Of a stretch of 33,754 bases of DNA, positions 22,893 to 31,889 are shown piece after piece; the stretch's first letter is position 1; each line of letters opens with the position of its first letter. The stretch is from assembly GCA_910584735.1 (NCBI GenBank), contig CAJUBM010000013.1, forward strand, positions 1-33,754, given 5' to 3'. The notes beneath the pieces are model-generated. The model did not search any database, had not been told where the DNA came from, and was given only the letters and a program-made list of their open reading frames with translations. Source of the DNA: an uncultured Muribaculaceae bacterium (GTDB lineage: Bacteria > Bacteroidota > Bacteroidia > Bacteroidales > Muribaculaceae). The position numbers and the translations under genes were made by a program.

Positions 22893-24589
22893 CCCTCCTG
22901 TGCGGCAATTTCGTTAGCCATTACAACGGCTTTGGAAATATGGTCGCAGATATGGTCTGAGCCTATGAGGCGGTCTATCCCGGCATTTATGAGCGTCTGG
23001 CGCACATTGTCGCGGACGCCTGACAGCACCACGTGTATGCCGTCGGCCTGCGACGAGCTTATAAGTATCTCAAGGTTGTGCAGCGCCGTGGAGTCAACGA
23101 AAGGCACCTTCCTCATCCTTATTATGCGCACCACGGGTTTCTCTCCCGGGGTAGAGCGCATCAGTTCCTCGAACTTGGTGGCTATGCCGAAGAAGAACGG
23201 CCCGTCAATCTCGTAAACTTCCACGCCGGGACGCACGTCAAGCACCTCATGGTGGGCCGAGTCAAGGTCCGTGCCCTCGGCTACGTCAAGCTGCTCGGAG
23301 TAGACACGTATCTCCGTGTTCTCCATAACGCGGCGCAGGAACAGCACCACCGCCAACAACAGCCCTATCTCTATGGCTATCGTCAGGTCGAACACCACCG
23401 TGAGGAGGAACGTCACCGCCATCACCGAGACATCGCTCTTGGGGGCTTTCAGCAGTCCCGCTATGGTGCGCCATCCGCTCATGTTGTAGGCCACCACCAT
23501 AAGTACCGCCGCCAGGCATGCCATAGGCACGTAGCTTATCAGCGGCATAAGGAATATATAGATGAGCAGCAGCACCACGGCATGGATTATACCGGCCACC
23601 GGCGTACGTCCCCCCGAGGATATGTTGGTCATGGTGCGGGCTATGGCGCCCGTCACCGGGATTCCACCCACGAACGGCACGGCGATATTTGCCAGTCCCT
23701 GCCCGATTAGCTCCGTGTTGGTGCGCGTGTGCGAGCCGGTGTAGCCGTCAGCCACCGTGGCGGACAGCAGAGATTCTATGGCTCCTAACACGGCGATTGT
23801 GAAAGCCGATGGGAGAAGCATGTTTATCGTAGCCATGTCGAGGTGGAAGCCGTGGAACTCAGGCATTGCGGCGCTGAGGTTGCCGAAACGGTCGCCGATG
23901 GTGGTGACCGCCACAGAGGGGTGCCACTGGCGCAGCACGTATGTGGCGATAGTCACCACTACTATGGCGGTCAGCGCTCCCGGCAGGCGCTTGGAAATCT
24001 TGGGGGTGAAGATGATTACACCTAACGACACCACCGCGACAGCCACCGTGGCCGGGTCTATCGCTCCTAAGTTACTGAAATACACTCCCCATTTCGGCAG
24101 GAACTCCGATGGCAGATCCTTAAGGCCGAGGCCGAGGAAGTCATTTACCTGGGTGGAGAAGATGGTAAGGGCTATACCCGCCGTGAATCCCACCACTATG
24201 GGGTAAGGGATGAACTTTATCACCGTGCCGAGGCGGAACAGTCCCATTATCACCAGTATCAGTCCCGCCATAAGCGTGGCTACGGCCAGTCCCTCCAGTC
24301 CGAAACGTGCTATTATGCCGTAGACTATCACGATAAATGCGCCCGTGGGACCTCCGATCTGCACGGAGTTCCCTCCGAAAGCCGATACCATGAAGCCGCC
24401 CACGATAGCCGTGATAAGACCTACCGAGGGACTTACCCCCGAAGCGATGGCGAACGCTATAGCCAGCGGCAGCGCCACTATCCCCACCACGATTCCCGCC
24501 GTGAGGTCGGCCTGTAGCTTCTTGGTGCCATAACTGCGCAAGGCCGACCATAGCCGTGGCCGGAACTCTATTTTACCTGTAAGATTCAT
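22868..24589 (-). CDS. SulP-family inorganic anion transporter with STAS domain
   Basis: A 573-residue SLC26/SulP transporter, an inner-membrane carrier for anions such as sulfate or bicarbonate. The membrane domain spans about residues 25-430 and begins with the family signature ADLTAGIVVGIVALPLAIAFAIASG; the GGPTGAFIVIV segment and the anion-binding region around VPFVGGIPVTGAIARTMTN are also present. The cytosolic STAS domain spans about 450-560, with VPFVDSTALHNLEIL as its phosphorylatable-Ser-type loop. The substrate cannot be told from sequence. It stands alone, with palindrome C upstream of its start and a 25-nt tail overlap with the FtsX permease. Confidence 0.92.
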   Translation of the reverse strand: MNLTGKIEFRPRLWSALRSYGTKKLQADLTAGIVVGIVALPLAIAFAIASGVSPSVGLITAIVGGFMVSAFGGNSVQIGGPTGAFIVIVYGIIARFGLEGLAVATLMAGLILVIMGLFRLGTVIKFIPYPIVVGFTAGIALTIFSTQVNDFLGLGLKDLPSEFLPKWGVYFSNLGAIDPATVAVAVVSLGVIIFTPKISKRLPGALTAIVVVTIATYVLRQWHPSVAVTTIGDRFGNLSAAMPEFHGFHLDMATINMLLPSAFTIAVLGAIESLLSATVADGYTGSHTRTNTELIGQGLANIAVPFVGGIPVTGAIARTMTNISSGGRTPVAGIIHAVVLLLIYIFLMPLISYVPMACLAAVLMVVAYNMSGWRTIAGLLKAPKSDVSVMAVTFLLTVVFDLTIAIEIGLLLAVVLFLRRVMENTEIRVYSEQLDVAEGTDLDSAHHEVLDVRPGVEVYEIDGPFFFGIATKFEELMRSTPGEKPVVRIIRMRKVPFVDSTALHNLEILISSSQADGIHVVLSGVRDNVRQTLINAGIDRLIGSDHICDHISKAVVMANEIAAQEGQPRLAGA

Positions 24590-24649
24590 TTGTACCTAAA
24601 AAACCTGAATATAAATAATCGAAACTTAGAAAAGACACATCAATTTATT

Positions 24650-24819
24650 TGTAGCCGGATGGTAGTGGCGCCGGACCTCCGGGACGGCAGGCCACCAGAG
24701 GAGGCGGAGCAGAATCAAAAATACTAACCTCCTTGAAAATAATAGCTAACTTTCTCCGGCGCCGCCTCTTCGGGTGGCCTGCCGTCCCGGAGGTCCGGCG
24801 CCACTACCATCCGGCTACA
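24650..24819. repeat. Long palindromic intergenic element, copy C
   Basis: Inverted arms of 61 bp (24650-24710 and 24759-24819) with three or four mismatches at the inner end flank a 48-nt core. The core reads GAATCAAAAATACTAAC at one end and AATAATAGCTAAC near the other, matching copy A directly and copy B in reverse. Element ends read TGTAGCCGGATGGTAG and its complement. The arms open MVVAPDLRDGRPPEEAEQNQKY (plus 24659-24727) and MVVAPDLRDGRPPEEAAPEK (minus 24810-24724). It lies between two minus-strand genes, downstream of upp and upstream of sulP. Confidence 0.95.
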
Positions 24820-24896
24820 TACAAAGTCACTATCATTCGGCGTCACAAAAATCACCAGCTTTGGCGTTATGAAGAGTTACCAAAAGGTATGTGGCC

Positions 24897-25550
24897 TTAC
24901 TCCTTTGTGCCGTAGGCGAGGTCGCCGGCATCCCCCAGGCCGGGCACTATGTAGGAATGGGAGTTTATCTGGGGGTCCACGGCGCCTATCCATAGCGTGG
25001 TGCGGTCCTGGGGGAAATGCTCGCAGATATAGTCCACGGCCTTCTGCGAGGCTATCACCGAGGCCACGTGTATGTGCTCGGGTGTGCCCTTGGTGAGCAG
25101 CGCGCGGTAGGAAAGCTCCATCGAGGCCCCGGTGGCAAGCATCGGGTCGGCAAGGATTAGCGTCTTGCCGTCTATGCGCGGCGAGGCCAGATACTCTATG
25201 CACACATCGAAGTTCTCCTTCTCCTTATACTTGCGGTAGGCCGACACGAAGGCGTTCTCCGCGTGGTCGAAATAGTTCAGGAACCCTTGGTGGAACGGCA
25301 CTCCGGCACGGAATATCGTGGCCAGCACCAGCGGGGTGTCTATAACCTGTGCCTTTGTGCGGGCCAGGGGGGTGGTGACGTCGATGCTCTTGTAGGAGAG
25401 TTCCTTTGAAATCTCGTAGGCCATAATCTCGCCTATACGCTCCAGGTTGCGGCGGAAGCGCAGCATATCTTTCTGTATGTCTACGTCGCGCAGTTCGGTC
25501 ATATACTGGTTTATGAGCGACGGGCTTTTGGCGAAGTCAATAACTTTCAT
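24897..25550 (-). CDS. upp: Uracil phosphoribosyltransferase
   Basis: A 217-residue cytoplasmic salvage enzyme that turns uracil and PRPP into UMP. The PRPP loop LADPMLATGASM lies at residues 133-144, and the uracil-binding C-terminal motif VPGLGDAGDLAYGT at about 200-213. The family features FRAGVPFHQG and PLARTKAQ are also present. Length is normal. It stands alone, with its own -7 box about 35 nt upstream and palindrome C about 80 nt downstream. Confidence 0.95.
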   Translation of the reverse strand: MKVIDFAKSPSLINQYMTELRDVDIQKDMLRFRRNLERIGEIMAYEISKELSYKSIDVTTPLARTKAQVIDTPLVLATIFRAGVPFHQGFLNYFDHAENAFVSAYRKYKEKENFDVCIEYLASPRIDGKTLILADPMLATGASMELSYRALLTKGTPEHIHVASVIASQKAVDYICEHFPQDRTTLWIGAVDPQINSHSYIVPGLGDAGDLAYGTKE

Positions 25551-25584
25551 TGTGCGTAAGTGCGTTAGGTTGCTAAATACGGCG

Positions 25585-25592
25585 CAAAGGTA
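25585..25592 (-). promoter_or_regulatory. -7 box of upp
   Basis: TACCTTTG on the minus strand (GCAAAGGTACGAA on the plus strand), a form very common in Bacteroidetes. It is 34 nt from the upp ATG. No -33 element stands at 19-21 nt. Confidence 0.6.
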
Positions 25593-25665
25593 CGAAAAAT
25601 ACTCCGCAATACAGCTATTAACAATATTTAACTCGGCTTGTCGTTTGCTTTTTTTTACATTTTTA

Positions 25666-25697
25666 TTGCTGAATTAAGTATTATTCAATAATTTTGC
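25666..25697 (+). promoter_or_regulatory. Candidate promoter of the susCDEF cluster (TTG-N21-TAATTTTG)
   Basis: TTG at 25666-25668 and TAATTTTG at 25690-25697, spacing 21 nt, point toward susC. If used, the transcript would have a 5' leader of about 380 nt. This is the only exact TAnnTTTG on the plus strand that I find in the 536-nt gap before susC. Confidence 0.5.
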
Positions 25698-26086
25698 CGC
25701 TGATTCTAAAGAGATATGTTAAAAGAGGACGAGTCTTGCCACTCTCCGTGTCGTGGGATGTTATGTCCCCACGGCGGCGTTATAACGCAGTGTGACTTTG
25801 CAACGATTTGAAATATAGCGGATTATTAAGGATTTCCGCCTGCCTCATGCCTTTGCGCGTCAACCTCTCTTTAGCCTGCGTCTACGGGAAATTGATTAGC
25901 AACCGACCTTGCAGCCGGTTTATGTGGAAACACCGCTTGTCACCTGACCCATGAAAAACCTCCGGCCCCGCTGCCGGAACACGCCCGTTCCTATAATATT
26001 ATATAGTGTGGCGTCCCTCTTATTACAGAATTGCCTGAAAATGATATATCCTATCATGAAAATCCATTAATTTCAAATCATCTTAC
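25698..26086 (+). other. Long structured leader region before susC
   Basis: No credible gene lies here. Symmetric elements include a hairpin with stem CGTGGG/CCCACG (25752-25773), a 12-bp palindrome GCGTTATAACGC (25777-25788), a 12-bp AT palindrome TATAATATTATA (25992-26003), and ATGATA/TATCAT (26041-26057) near the start codon. These could be operator sites or leader RNA structure. I found no known riboswitch consensus. Confidence 0.5.
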
Positions 26087-29000
26087 ATGAAACATTCACA
26101 GACAGGAATAGCCAAGAAATTCCTATTTCTCGTGGTGGGACTGCTCTGCGCCTTAGGTGCCTCCGCGCAGTCGATCACCGTCAGTGGTGTTGTCTCCGAT
26201 TCAGAGGGTGAACCCCTTATCGGTGCCAGCATCTTGGTGGAAGGAACCACAACGGGTGTGTCAACCAACATCGATGGTGAATACACCTTAACCTGTGCCC
26301 CCACTGCCACACTGGTAGTTTCCTACGTGGGCTACGAGACCCAGCGCGTTGCCGTTGACAACCGCACCACTGTAAATATCCAGATGTCCACCGGCGGCAT
26401 CCAGCTTGACGAAGTCGTAGCCATCGGTTACGGTGCTGTCAAGAAATCGGACGCCACAGGTTCTGTAGCCGTCATCAAGCCCGATGACATCGAGGCCGGT
26501 ATCGCAACCTCCACACAGGACCTCCTCGTGGGTGCATCCCCCGGTCTGGTCGTTACCACCGATGGTGGTAATCCTACCGGCGGCGCTACCATCCGTATCC
26601 GTGGCGGCTCTTCTTTGAAAGCCAACAACAACCCCCTTATCGTTATCGACGGCGTACCCCAGACCGACCAGCCGTCGGCCGGCGGCACAAACGCCCTTAC
26701 GATGATCAACCCCTCGAACATCGAGTCTATGACCGTGCTTAAGGATGCTTCGGCAACCGCCATCTACGGTTCGCGCGCTTCCAACGGTGTAATCATCATC
26801 ACCACCAAGAAAGGTACATCGGGCCGTCCGCAGGTAAACTTCGCAGCCAACTGGCACGTGAACACCGCCCGCAAGACCCTCAATATGATGAACGCCGCCC
26901 AGTTCACCGATGTCGTGAACAGCACTTTCGGCGAAAGCACCATAGCACAGCTCGGTGGAGCCTCCACCGACTGGCAGAAAGAGGTGCTGCGCACCTCTTT
27001 CTCGCACGACTATAACCTCTCTGTAGGCGGCACCGTAGGTGTGCTTCCCTATCGTGTGAGCGCATCCTACACCGACAACCAGGGTATCCTCAAGACCTCC
27101 GGCATGCAGCGCGTTACCGCCGGGTTCAACCTCAACCCCAAGTTCTTCAACGGACTCCTCCAGATCAACGCCAACGCCCAGGGTACGTACATCAACTCCC
27201 GCGAGGCTTCGACAGGCGCTATGGGTAACGCCATCTCCTACAACCCGACCATGCCGATTTATGGTGCCCTGGGCGGTATCGCTACCGCTAAACTCAACAC
27301 CACAGGCTCAACAGGCTTCCAGATGTTCAACGGTTACACCAACGTCATCCAGCCTGACGGACAGCCCCAGCTTAACGGTAGCGTTGAGAACCCCGTCCAG
27401 CTTCTCAACGAGCAGAACAACCGAGGCAAGGTTTACTCCTCGACCGGCAACCTGCAGATTGACTATGCCCTCCACTGGCTCCCCGAACTCCACTTCAACC
27501 TCAACCTCGGCTACCAGGTGAGCAAGAACGAATGGGAGAACGAAATCGATGCCAACTCCATCATGGTATGGCGCAACAACAACCTGAACCTTACAGGTGC
27601 ATCCGGCGCCGGTACGCTCTACAAGAAACATGAGATACAGCGCAACACACTTCTCGACTTCTACATCAACTACAAGAAGAACTTCGATGAGATAAAATCT
27701 AACCTTGACGTTATGGTGGGTTACTCATGGCAGCGTTTCTCTTACTTCGGCCACGAGAACACATTCGTTAACTCGCGCGGTTTCGATTATACTTACACTC
27801 CCGATGGCAACTACACCCTCGAACCTGCCGCCAACGACCTCACCGGCGAGAAGGTTGTGAACACCTTCAAACGTTGGGGTGCCGCCAACCAGTTGCTCTC
27901 ATTCTTCGGCCGTTTGAACTATGTGTTTGATGACACCTATCTGCTTACCTTCACCCTGCGTGACGATGCCTCCTCACGTTTCTCCAAGGACAACCGCTGG
28001 GGTCTGTTCCCCTCGCTGGCTCTCGGCTGGAAGATCAACAACCTCCCCGGCCTGCGCGACTCCGATGTGCTCAACGAGTGGAAGCTCCGTCTCGGCTGGG
28101 GTCAGACAGGTCAGCAGGACATCGATGCATACTTCCCCTACATGGCCGTGTACTTCCTCGGCAACCGTGGTAACGTGTCCTATCCTTCTTATTCCGATCC
28201 TGACGGCGACTGGGTGTTCCCCCTCTATCCCAAGGCTTACGATGAGAACATAAAGTGGGAGACCACCACCACATGGAACGTGGGTATGGACTTCTCCTTC
28301 CTCAACAACCGACTGACCGCCAACATCGACTGGTATCTGCGCAACACCAAGGACCTTCTGGCCCGCGCCTCGGTGGCCCAGATGAACACCGGTAACTACC
28401 TTACCCGCAACGTCGGCTCGCTCCGCAACACCGGTATCGAGCTTACCATCGGCGCCAAGCCCGTAGTTACAAACGACTTCGTATGGTCAACCTCCTACAA
28501 CGTTGCCTACAACCGCAACAAGATTACCAAACTCACCGGCGATGCCGAATCATCCGTGCAGCCCGGTCGTGACTATCCCGGTGCTTCCGGCGGTAACTCG
28601 CTGCAGTGGCTTATGGAGGGTGAGACTGCCTACACCTACCGCGTCTACCAGCAGGTTTACGATGAAAACGGCGACCCCATCTTCGGCCAGTATGTCGACC
28701 AGAACGGCGACGGCGTGATCGATGCCAACGACCTTATCAAGTTCCACTCACCCGCTCCCACCTGGACCATGACCTGGAACAACAACTTCTCCTACAAGAA
28801 CTGGGATCTCGGCTTCGTGCTCCGTGCCAGCTTCGGTAACTGGGTTTACAACAACGTTATGCGTAACCGCGTACAGCTTGCCAACGTTGACTCCTTCGGC
28901 CTGAACAACCTCCTTGCCGACACCCCCCTGGCTCCGGCCGATGTAAACGCCACGCAGCTTACCCTGTCGGACTACTTCGTACAGAACGCCGGCTTCATCC

Positions 29001-29200
29001 GCTGCGACAACATCACCCTGGGCTACACATTCCCCTCGCTGCTGAACGACAACCTCAACCTCCGTCTGTTCGGCGCCGTACAGAACCCCTTCGTAATCAC
29101 CAAATACAAAGGTATCGACCCGGAAATCTACGACGGTATCGACAACAATGTATACCCCCGCCCGGTTACCTTCACCCTCGGTCTGGTGGCTACCTTTTAA
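26087..29200 (+). CDS. SusC/RagA-family TonB-linked outer-membrane transporter
   Basis: A 1037-residue TonB-dependent outer-membrane channel that, with its SusD partner, imports glycans or other large nutrients. It has a signal peptide (about 1-28, ending GASAQ), a carboxypeptidase-regulatory-like domain (about 30-110, ITVSGVVSDSEGEPLIGAS), the TonB-box-like stretch DEVVAIGYGAVKK (108-120), a plug domain (about 121-240, with IRIRGGSSLKANNNPLIVID) and a C-terminal beta barrel ending PVTFTLGLVATF. There is no N-terminal STN signalling domain, so it is not of the sigma/anti-sigma-coupled kind. susD follows after 19 nt. The substrate cannot be read from sequence. Confidence 0.97.
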   Translation: MKHSQTGIAKKFLFLVVGLLCALGASAQSITVSGVVSDSEGEPLIGASILVEGTTTGVSTNIDGEYTLTCAPTATLVVSYVGYETQRVAVDNRTTVNIQMSTGGIQLDEVVAIGYGAVKKSDATGSVAVIKPDDIEAGIATSTQDLLVGASPGLVVTTDGGNPTGGATIRIRGGSSLKANNNPLIVIDGVPQTDQPSAGGTNALTMINPSNIESMTVLKDASATAIYGSRASNGVIIITTKKGTSGRPQVNFAANWHVNTARKTLNMMNAAQFTDVVNSTFGESTIAQLGGASTDWQKEVLRTSFSHDYNLSVGGTVGVLPYRVSASYTDNQGILKTSGMQRVTAGFNLNPKFFNGLLQINANAQGTYINSREASTGAMGNAISYNPTMPIYGALGGIATAKLNTTGSTGFQMFNGYTNVIQPDGQPQLNGSVENPVQLLNEQNNRGKVYSSTGNLQIDYALHWLPELHFNLNLGYQVSKNEWENEIDANSIMVWRNNNLNLTGASGAGTLYKKHEIQRNTLLDFYINYKKNFDEIKSNLDVMVGYSWQRFSYFGHENTFVNSRGFDYTYTPDGNYTLEPAANDLTGEKVVNTFKRWGAANQLLSFFGRLNYVFDDTYLLTFTLRDDASSRFSKDNRWGLFPSLALGWKINNLPGLRDSDVLNEWKLRLGWGQTGQQDIDAYFPYMAVYFLGNRGNVSYPSYSDPDGDWVFPLYPKAYDENIKWETTTTWNVGMDFSFLNNRLTANIDWYLRNTKDLLARASVAQMNTGNYLTRNVGSLRNTGIELTIGAKPVVTNDFVWSTSYNVAYNRNKITKLTGDAESSVQPGRDYPGASGGNSLQWLMEGETAYTYRVYQQVYDENGDPIFGQYVDQNGDGVIDANDLIKFHSPAPTWTMTWNNNFSYKNWDLGFVLRASFGNWVYNNVMRNRVQLANVDSFGLNNLLADTPLAPADVNATQLTLSDYFVQNAGFIRCDNITLGYTFPSLLNDNLNLRLFGAVQNPFVITKYKGIDPEIYDGIDNNVYPRPVTFTLGLVATF

Positions 29201-29219
29201 TCCTTAAAGACAAACAAAG

Positions 29220-30896
29220 ATGAAATTATTCAATAAAATTCTTCTTGGCGCAGGTGCACTGGCGGCTATGTCCGGGTTCTCGGCATGTACTGGAGACCTT
29301 GACCTCCTTCCCACCAACCCCAGTGAGATTACTGCCGCTGAATTTGAGAAAGACCCGCAGGGCTATATGGAGGCTGTCATGGCCGACCTCTATTGCAACT
29401 ACTCTACCGTAGGTCCGTCCACCACTGACGGCGATCCCTCGGTAATCGAAGGCTTCGATGGCGGTATGTGTTCTTTCTCCCGCGTGTGCATACAGCTCGG
29501 CTGTTTTGCCTCCGATGAGATGGCATGGCTTCCCACAGGCGCCGACTGGGGTAACTTCCGCTACGGCCAGGTGGCTACCAACGCCCCCTGTATCCTTGGT
29601 ATGTACTCCCGCCTGGTGGTGAACGCATCGCTCTGTAACGACTTTATCCAGACCGTCAACGGCGGATACTTCAAGCTCACCGCCGACCTGCAGCCCCAGG
29701 CTGATGAATTCGTTCGTCAGGCCAAGATTCTGCGCGCTGCCGCTTATTTCTACCTGATGGATAACTTCGGCAACGTGCCTTACGCCGATGAGACCGTAGC
29801 CATGGGTATGGTAGCTCCCCAGGTAGAGCCCAAGGCCGTTTATGACGGCGAGACCGCCGTACTTGAGGAAATCGTGTCGTGGTACAAGAGCAACGACCCC
29901 AACAACCGTCCCCCCTACGGCTACGTAGGACTTGACGTTGCAGAGTCGCTCCTTGTTAAATACTACCTCAATGCCGTTTCCTACGGCGCTCCCGCAGCCT
30001 ACGACAAGGTTGTAAGCCACGCCGAGGCCATCATCTCGCGCCTTGGCCACAACGGATTCAAGGACTCCGGCCTGTGCTACAAGTACTGGCAGGTGTTCGG
30101 ACATAACAACGAGCAGTACTCCATCGGAGGTCCCGGCAACACCGGCGTCAACGAGATTATCTGGAACCAGCCCGCCCACGAGGAGAAACTCCAGGGTTGG
30201 ACCGGCGGCTCGTTCCTCGTGAATGCCTGGGCCGGTCTTGACGGCGGCGAGGCTTCCAAATGGAACGCTTCGAACGGCTGGAAGTGTCTGACAGCACGCG
30301 GCACCTTCGTCCGCACCTACTTCGACTGGAACGATGATTTCTCGGAATCTCCCGATGAGCGCACCGCCCTGTGGTGTACCACAAAGGACGGCTTCCCCGT
30401 TGACAACCCCACTATCGCAGGCCAGGATAAGAACGGCTTCATCACCGTCAAGTATTCTAACTACGATTATGAGAACGATGAAACAGGTGCCCGCTGTGCC
30501 ACACAGCCTGCCGCTGTTGACAACCTCGGTATGGACTTCGCCGCCATCCGTCTGGCTGAAATCTACCTGTCGGCTGCCGAGGCTTACCTCCAGCTTGGCT
30601 CTAACCCCGAGAAGGCTACCGCGTATGTGAACCTTATCCGTGAACGTGCCGGCCTCCAGCCCTATGGCGCCGTTACGATGAACGAGCTCATCCGCGAGCG
30701 TTCTGCCGAGCTTTACAACGAAGGCCACCGCCGTACCGACCTTATCCGCTGGAACATGTGGATTTCGGGCTACAACTGGTCGTTCAAGAACGGTGTTGCC
30801 GAGGGTGCCGACTTCGGTCCCGAGATGCGCTGGTACCCCCTGCCGTTGTCAATCATCGGCCAGGCCGGTTACAAGCAGAACGCCGGATATAACTAA
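29220..30896 (+). CDS. SusD/RagB-family nutrient-binding lipoprotein
   Basis: A 558-residue surface lipoprotein that forms the lid of the SusC channel and captures ligand. The lipobox is FSAC with Cys23, followed by an acidic TGDLDLLP segment as is usual for surface-exported lipoproteins of this phylum. The helical TPR-rich scaffold of SusD is visible (ADEFVRQAKILRAAAYFYLMDNFGNVP), as is the C-terminal signature NEGHRRTDLIRWNMW and the closing QNAGYN. It belongs with the susC upstream (19 nt) and two SusE/F-like lipoprotein genes downstream. Confidence 0.96.
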   Translation: MKLFNKILLGAGALAAMSGFSACTGDLDLLPTNPSEITAAEFEKDPQGYMEAVMADLYCNYSTVGPSTTDGDPSVIEGFDGGMCSFSRVCIQLGCFASDEMAWLPTGADWGNFRYGQVATNAPCILGMYSRLVVNASLCNDFIQTVNGGYFKLTADLQPQADEFVRQAKILRAAAYFYLMDNFGNVPYADETVAMGMVAPQVEPKAVYDGETAVLEEIVSWYKSNDPNNRPPYGYVGLDVAESLLVKYYLNAVSYGAPAAYDKVVSHAEAIISRLGHNGFKDSGLCYKYWQVFGHNNEQYSIGGPGNTGVNEIIWNQPAHEEKLQGWTGGSFLVNAWAGLDGGEASKWNASNGWKCLTARGTFVRTYFDWNDDFSESPDERTALWCTTKDGFPVDNPTIAGQDKNGFITVKYSNYDYENDETGARCATQPAAVDNLGMDFAAIRLAEIYLSAAEAYLQLGSNPEKATAYVNLIRERAGLQPYGAVTMNELIRERSAELYNEGHRRTDLIRWNMWISGYNWSFKNGVAEGADFGPEMRWYPLPLSIIGQAGYKQNAGYN

Positions 30897-30939
30897 TCGA
30901 GAAATCAAGACAGTCTAATAGCTGAAAAATTTTAAGAAC

Positions 30940-31866
30940 ATGAAAAAATTCCCATTATTCATGGCCTGCGCGGCTGCCTTGGTTGCCGGTCTCGCCTCCT
31001 GCTCGCAGGACCGTGACCCCGTGTACCACGATGCAGATCCCAGTTCGTTCAAGCTCAACGAGCCTGTGATGCAGGACGAATATATCGCCCTCAGTGATGC
31101 CGAGGACGCTACGATTGAACTCGTATCCTCTCAGCCCGACTACGGCTATGCCGCTACCGCGCGCTACGCCGCCCAGGTATCGCTTACCGAGGACTTTGCC
31201 AAGTTCGAGGAAGTTGCCGCTGTCGGCACAACCGGCAATACCGCCCGCTTCTCCGTCTCGCAGTTCGATATGGCTATCGCCCTCTGCTCCCTCAAAGGTC
31301 TGAAAGCCGAGGATGAGGCTACCGCCGTATTCGATTATGAGAAAGTCTATGTGCGCGCCGTGTCTCGTCTGGCCGGTATTCCATCTTCCGAGGTTGTCTC
31401 CAACGTTGTTGCCTTCAACAACGTGAAGGGCTTCTTCGCTGTAGCATCGCCCAAGTGCATCTACCTTGTAGGTAACGTGTCGGCTTGGTCTGTTGATGCC
31501 GGCAACGCCGCCGAAATCTATGAGAACTGGCGTCTCTGGGACGAGGTGGGTTCCGATGGCAAGAACACCAACATCTACAAGGGTACTTTCAAACTCGGCG
31601 ATACCACCGATGGCGGTGTGAAGACTTTCCGTTTCTACACCCAGCTCGGTGACTGGGACGAAGCCTTCTCCGTAGGTTCACAGGTTGATGACAATGCCAT
31701 TTCGCAGCCCGGCTTCAAATCCGGCTCCTTGTCGCTGACCAAGGGTAAGGGCTCCTACGCGTTCCCCGACCTGGCTGACGGTACATACGAGATTACCGTG
31801 AACATGGTCAAGGAAGGCGCTTGGACGCTCACCATCACCCCCGTGAAAGTTGAAGGGGAAGAATAA
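30940..31866 (+). CDS. SusE-like outer-membrane lipoprotein
   Basis: A 308-residue lipoprotein with lipobox LASC (Cys21) and an acidic +2 region (SQDRDP). The N-terminal domain (about 30-165, with ATARYAAQVSLTEDFAKFEEVAAVG and VYVRAVSRLAGIPSSEVVSNVV) fits the SusE family (PF14292). The C-terminal domain (about 170-305) begins IYLVGNVSAWSVD and has the Trp-containing beta-sandwich pattern of SusE/SusF carbohydrate-binding modules. It should bind the same ligand as the neighbouring SusD at the cell surface. 43 nt after susD; followed by a terminator-like hairpin. Confidence 0.85.
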   Translation: MKKFPLFMACAAALVAGLASCSQDRDPVYHDADPSSFKLNEPVMQDEYIALSDAEDATIELVSSQPDYGYAATARYAAQVSLTEDFAKFEEVAAVGTTGNTARFSVSQFDMAIALCSLKGLKAEDEATAVFDYEKVYVRAVSRLAGIPSSEVVSNVVAFNNVKGFFAVASPKCIYLVGNVSAWSVDAGNAAEIYENWRLWDEVGSDGKNTNIYKGTFKLGDTTDGGVKTFRFYTQLGDWDEAFSVGSQVDDNAISQPGFKSGSLSLTKGKGSYAFPDLADGTYEITVNMVKEGAWTLTITPVKVEGEE

Positions 31867-31889
31867 TCAGAATACCGACTAACCTTCAT

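Noticed and set aside
14733..24819. Integron attC sites or a CRISPR array as explanation of the palindromes
   Set aside because: No attC core sites (RYYYAAC/GTTRRRY) at the ends, no integrase; copies are kilobases apart without spacers or cas genes.
25698..26086. Cobalamin or other known riboswitch before susC
   Set aside because: A GCCACT motif is present, but no B12 box or the accompanying conserved stems could be found.
26849..26863. Second parS-like sequence (GGCACGTGAACAC)
   Set aside because: Only half of the palindrome is present and it is inside the conserved susC coding region; a chance match.
29226..30728. 500-codon open frame on the minus strand opposite susD
   Set aside because: It lies exactly antisense to a clear SusD gene, has no family resemblance, and arises from the GC-rich codon use of susD.
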